Positions 62,520 to 64,000 of a stretch of 64,000 nucleotides of DNA are shown here, piece by piece. The DNA comes from Eudromia elegans (Eukaryota > Chordata > Aves > Tinamiformes > Tinamidae), in NCBI GenBank assembly GCA_003342815.1, contig PTEX01000012.1:3863880-3927879 (forward strand), written 5' to 3'. Position 1 is the first letter of the stretch, and every line of letters starts with the position of its first letter. The notes below the pieces were generated by a model. That model was not told the DNA's origin. It saw nothing but the letters and a program-made list of their open reading frames with translations, and did not search any database. The translations under genes were made by a program, and so were the position numbers.

Positions 62520-63375
62520 TTTCTGTGACTTTGCTTCGTTAAGTGGTCCCAACAGTCTTGCTGTGAAATTAGAAACTGTAGATCTAGCAAAAAGCACAAT
62601 TTTAAGTCCAACTTCTTCCACTTGAAAAGAAAACCAAATAACATTTGTCTTATGGTTTCCTAAATCAAAAGGCTACAGAAATTAGCTATTATCTGAGGCC
62701 CCCCTGTACTGACAGCTGGAAGATATCGAATCTGAAGACTTCTGGTAGTGCTCTCACAAGTTGATCACTCTCTGCTTGCCAATCTCTCTCTCTTTTTTTT
62801 CTTTCACCTGACTTTTGTATAGATTTTTTTCCTCATGAAACCTTATAGACAATTTACGTGAGAGACCAGGATCATTATTTTTTTAGAGCTATGGAAATCC
62901 GAGACATAGGTTACCTGGGCTGTATAACTGGACAACCTAGGTCTGAGCCAGGTTTCCTGAGCATCTGAGGTCTGGTTAGATGAACTTTAAGAGTTAGCAA
63001 AATTAGGAAATTACTGACCATTTAACTACTTGATCTCAGCCTTCTGGTGCCATCAGAGATGCTCTTGTGTGTGCCCTTCACTTCCAGCAGCCACAGCAGA
63101 AGTCCCAAGGTCTCCAGTAGATCCTGTGACATTTCTGGCAGACCTATCAGGAAGGCTAGGCTCTTCAAAGGTGTTGTACATGACATCCAGATCCTGCCCT
63201 CATGATTGAAAAAATGAAAATAGATGACCAGGGAAGCAGTGCCTATTATTGGTACGAATGTCAAATCCCAGACTGGCTGAGTATCATCTGCACACATCTG
63301 AGAATCCAGGGCTACTGTTCACCCCTAAGTCTCTGGTCTTGAGTCTTAGAATTACGTCAGAATCATACATTGCAT

Positions 63376-63566
63376 TAAAATAAAATAAAATAAAATAAAA
63401 TAAAATAAAATAAAATAAAATAAAATAAAATAAAATAAAATAAAATAAAATAAAATAAAATAAAATAAAANAAAATAAAATAAAATAAAATAAAATAAAA
63501 TAAAATAAAATAAAATAAAATAAAATAAAATAAAATAAAATAAAATAAAATAAAATAAAATAAAAT
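63376..63566. repeat. (TAAAA)38 pentanucleotide microsatellite
   Basis: Thirty-eight head-to-tail TAAAA units, uniform throughout. The single N at 63471 falls exactly where a T is expected and does not shift the phase, so it is an ambiguous base rather than a gap. The array makes spurious FILFYFILFY frames on the minus strand. Confidence 0.98.
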
Positions 63567-64000
63567 CAGAAAAAAGAGAGAGAGAACAGGCAAAAAGCAA
63601 AATCACAGTTTTATGGATAAGAGTTTGAAAACACATAATGCTCACATATTCTGTACAGGAATCCAAAACGGGTCAGGAGCAGGTCAAACACACAGAAAAA
63701 GAGAACATCAGCAGGAGCAGAGGAAAAAGAATCCCACCCCTCCTCCTGCATCCAGCCTTTGTGCATGGGTAACATTTCTGGAAAGAAAATTTGCCTCTAA
63801 AAACAGAGAGGGCATCCTTCCTTTTCAATATCTTTGGCTCCAAAGCAAGAGTGCAAGAGTCATTGAGGAGACAGCTGAAAGACAGGGCCAAAGTGGTTCT
63901 GAAAGGGCAGAATATTCCCAATATTATTAGTGTAAGTAGGTAGCCAGAGCAGCTGAGGTAGAGAAACCAGGAGCTAGATGAGGATGTCTTGTCTATGGTT
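63567..64000. other. unique DNA at window end
   Basis: No gene or named repeat is seen. An A/G-biased stretch (63570-63730) gives open frames of 82-105 codons without any recognisable domain. Confidence 0.55.

Larger units (their letters stand above)
60951..63375. other. unique AT-rich DNA, no gene seen
   Basis: No exon or named transposon. Contains a 26-bp tandem duplication (62019-62070), an A18 run (62502-62519) and frames of at most 97 codons without a domain. Confidence 0.6.

Noticed and set aside
1-64000. Endogenous retrovirus, LTR or CRISPR-like array
   Set aside because: No paired long terminal repeats, no gag/pol/env peptide blocks and no spaced direct repeats were found. All tandem repeats are microsatellites.

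Overview
The window looks like non-coding nuclear DNA from a bird. The main evidence is that every interspersed repeat I can name is a CR1 LINE, the dominant retroposon of bird genomes. The copies carry the usual short, 5'-truncated shape, the C-terminal part of the CR1 reverse-transcriptase ORF, and the 8-bp terminal repeats (ATTCTATG / ATTCTGTG type). There are no Alu, L1 or other mammalian repeats. I cannot name the species or the chromosomal locus from the sequence alone.

I found no protein-coding exon, tRNA, rRNA or recognisable small RNA gene. The longest open frames without Ns (about 140-167 codons) match what chance gives in 64 kb read in six frames. They show no recognisable domain except where they cross a CR1 copy. 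The window is best read as a gene-poor intergenic stretch or a very large intron.

Layout:
- 1-7.9 kb: unique AT-rich DNA.
- 7.9-8.4 kb: old CR1 (+).
- 8.4-14.6 kb: unique DNA with a striking 26-bp palindrome at 10.16 kb.
- 14.6-15.1 kb: the best preserved CR1 (-), with a 127-codon open frame ending at the natural CR1 stop.
- 15.1-17.7 kb: unique DNA that reads like conserved non-coding sequence.
- 17.7-18.1 kb: assembly gap plus (GAAG)n.
- 18.1-29.7 kb: unique DNA with a purine-rich tract and two small CpG-rich patches (25.8 and 26.8 kb).
- 29.7-30.0 kb: decayed CR1 (+).
- 31.8-32.4 kb: longest CR1 (+).
- 36.5-37.2 kb: assembly gap plus (GGAGA)n.
- 37.2-50.5 kb: unique DNA with a likely ancient interspersed repeat (38.5 kb), a CpG-rich patch with good splice-donor words (41.0 kb), and a candidate enhancer with a perfect PBX-MEIS motif beside another CpG-rich patch (48.8-49.3 kb).
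- 50.5 kb: short gap inside (GGAGA)n.
- 50.6-60.7 kb: unique DNA with enhancer-like blocks.
- 60.7-60.95 kb: CR1 (-).
- 63.4-63.6 kb: a 190-bp (TAAAA)38 microsatellite.

The five CR1 copies cover about 2.1 kb (about 3 percent). Nothing in the window forms a gene cluster or a recognisable novel system. The leads worth following are the candidate regulatory blocks, the CpG-rich patches, the perfect palindrome, and the 3'-UTR hairpin shared by three CR1 copies.
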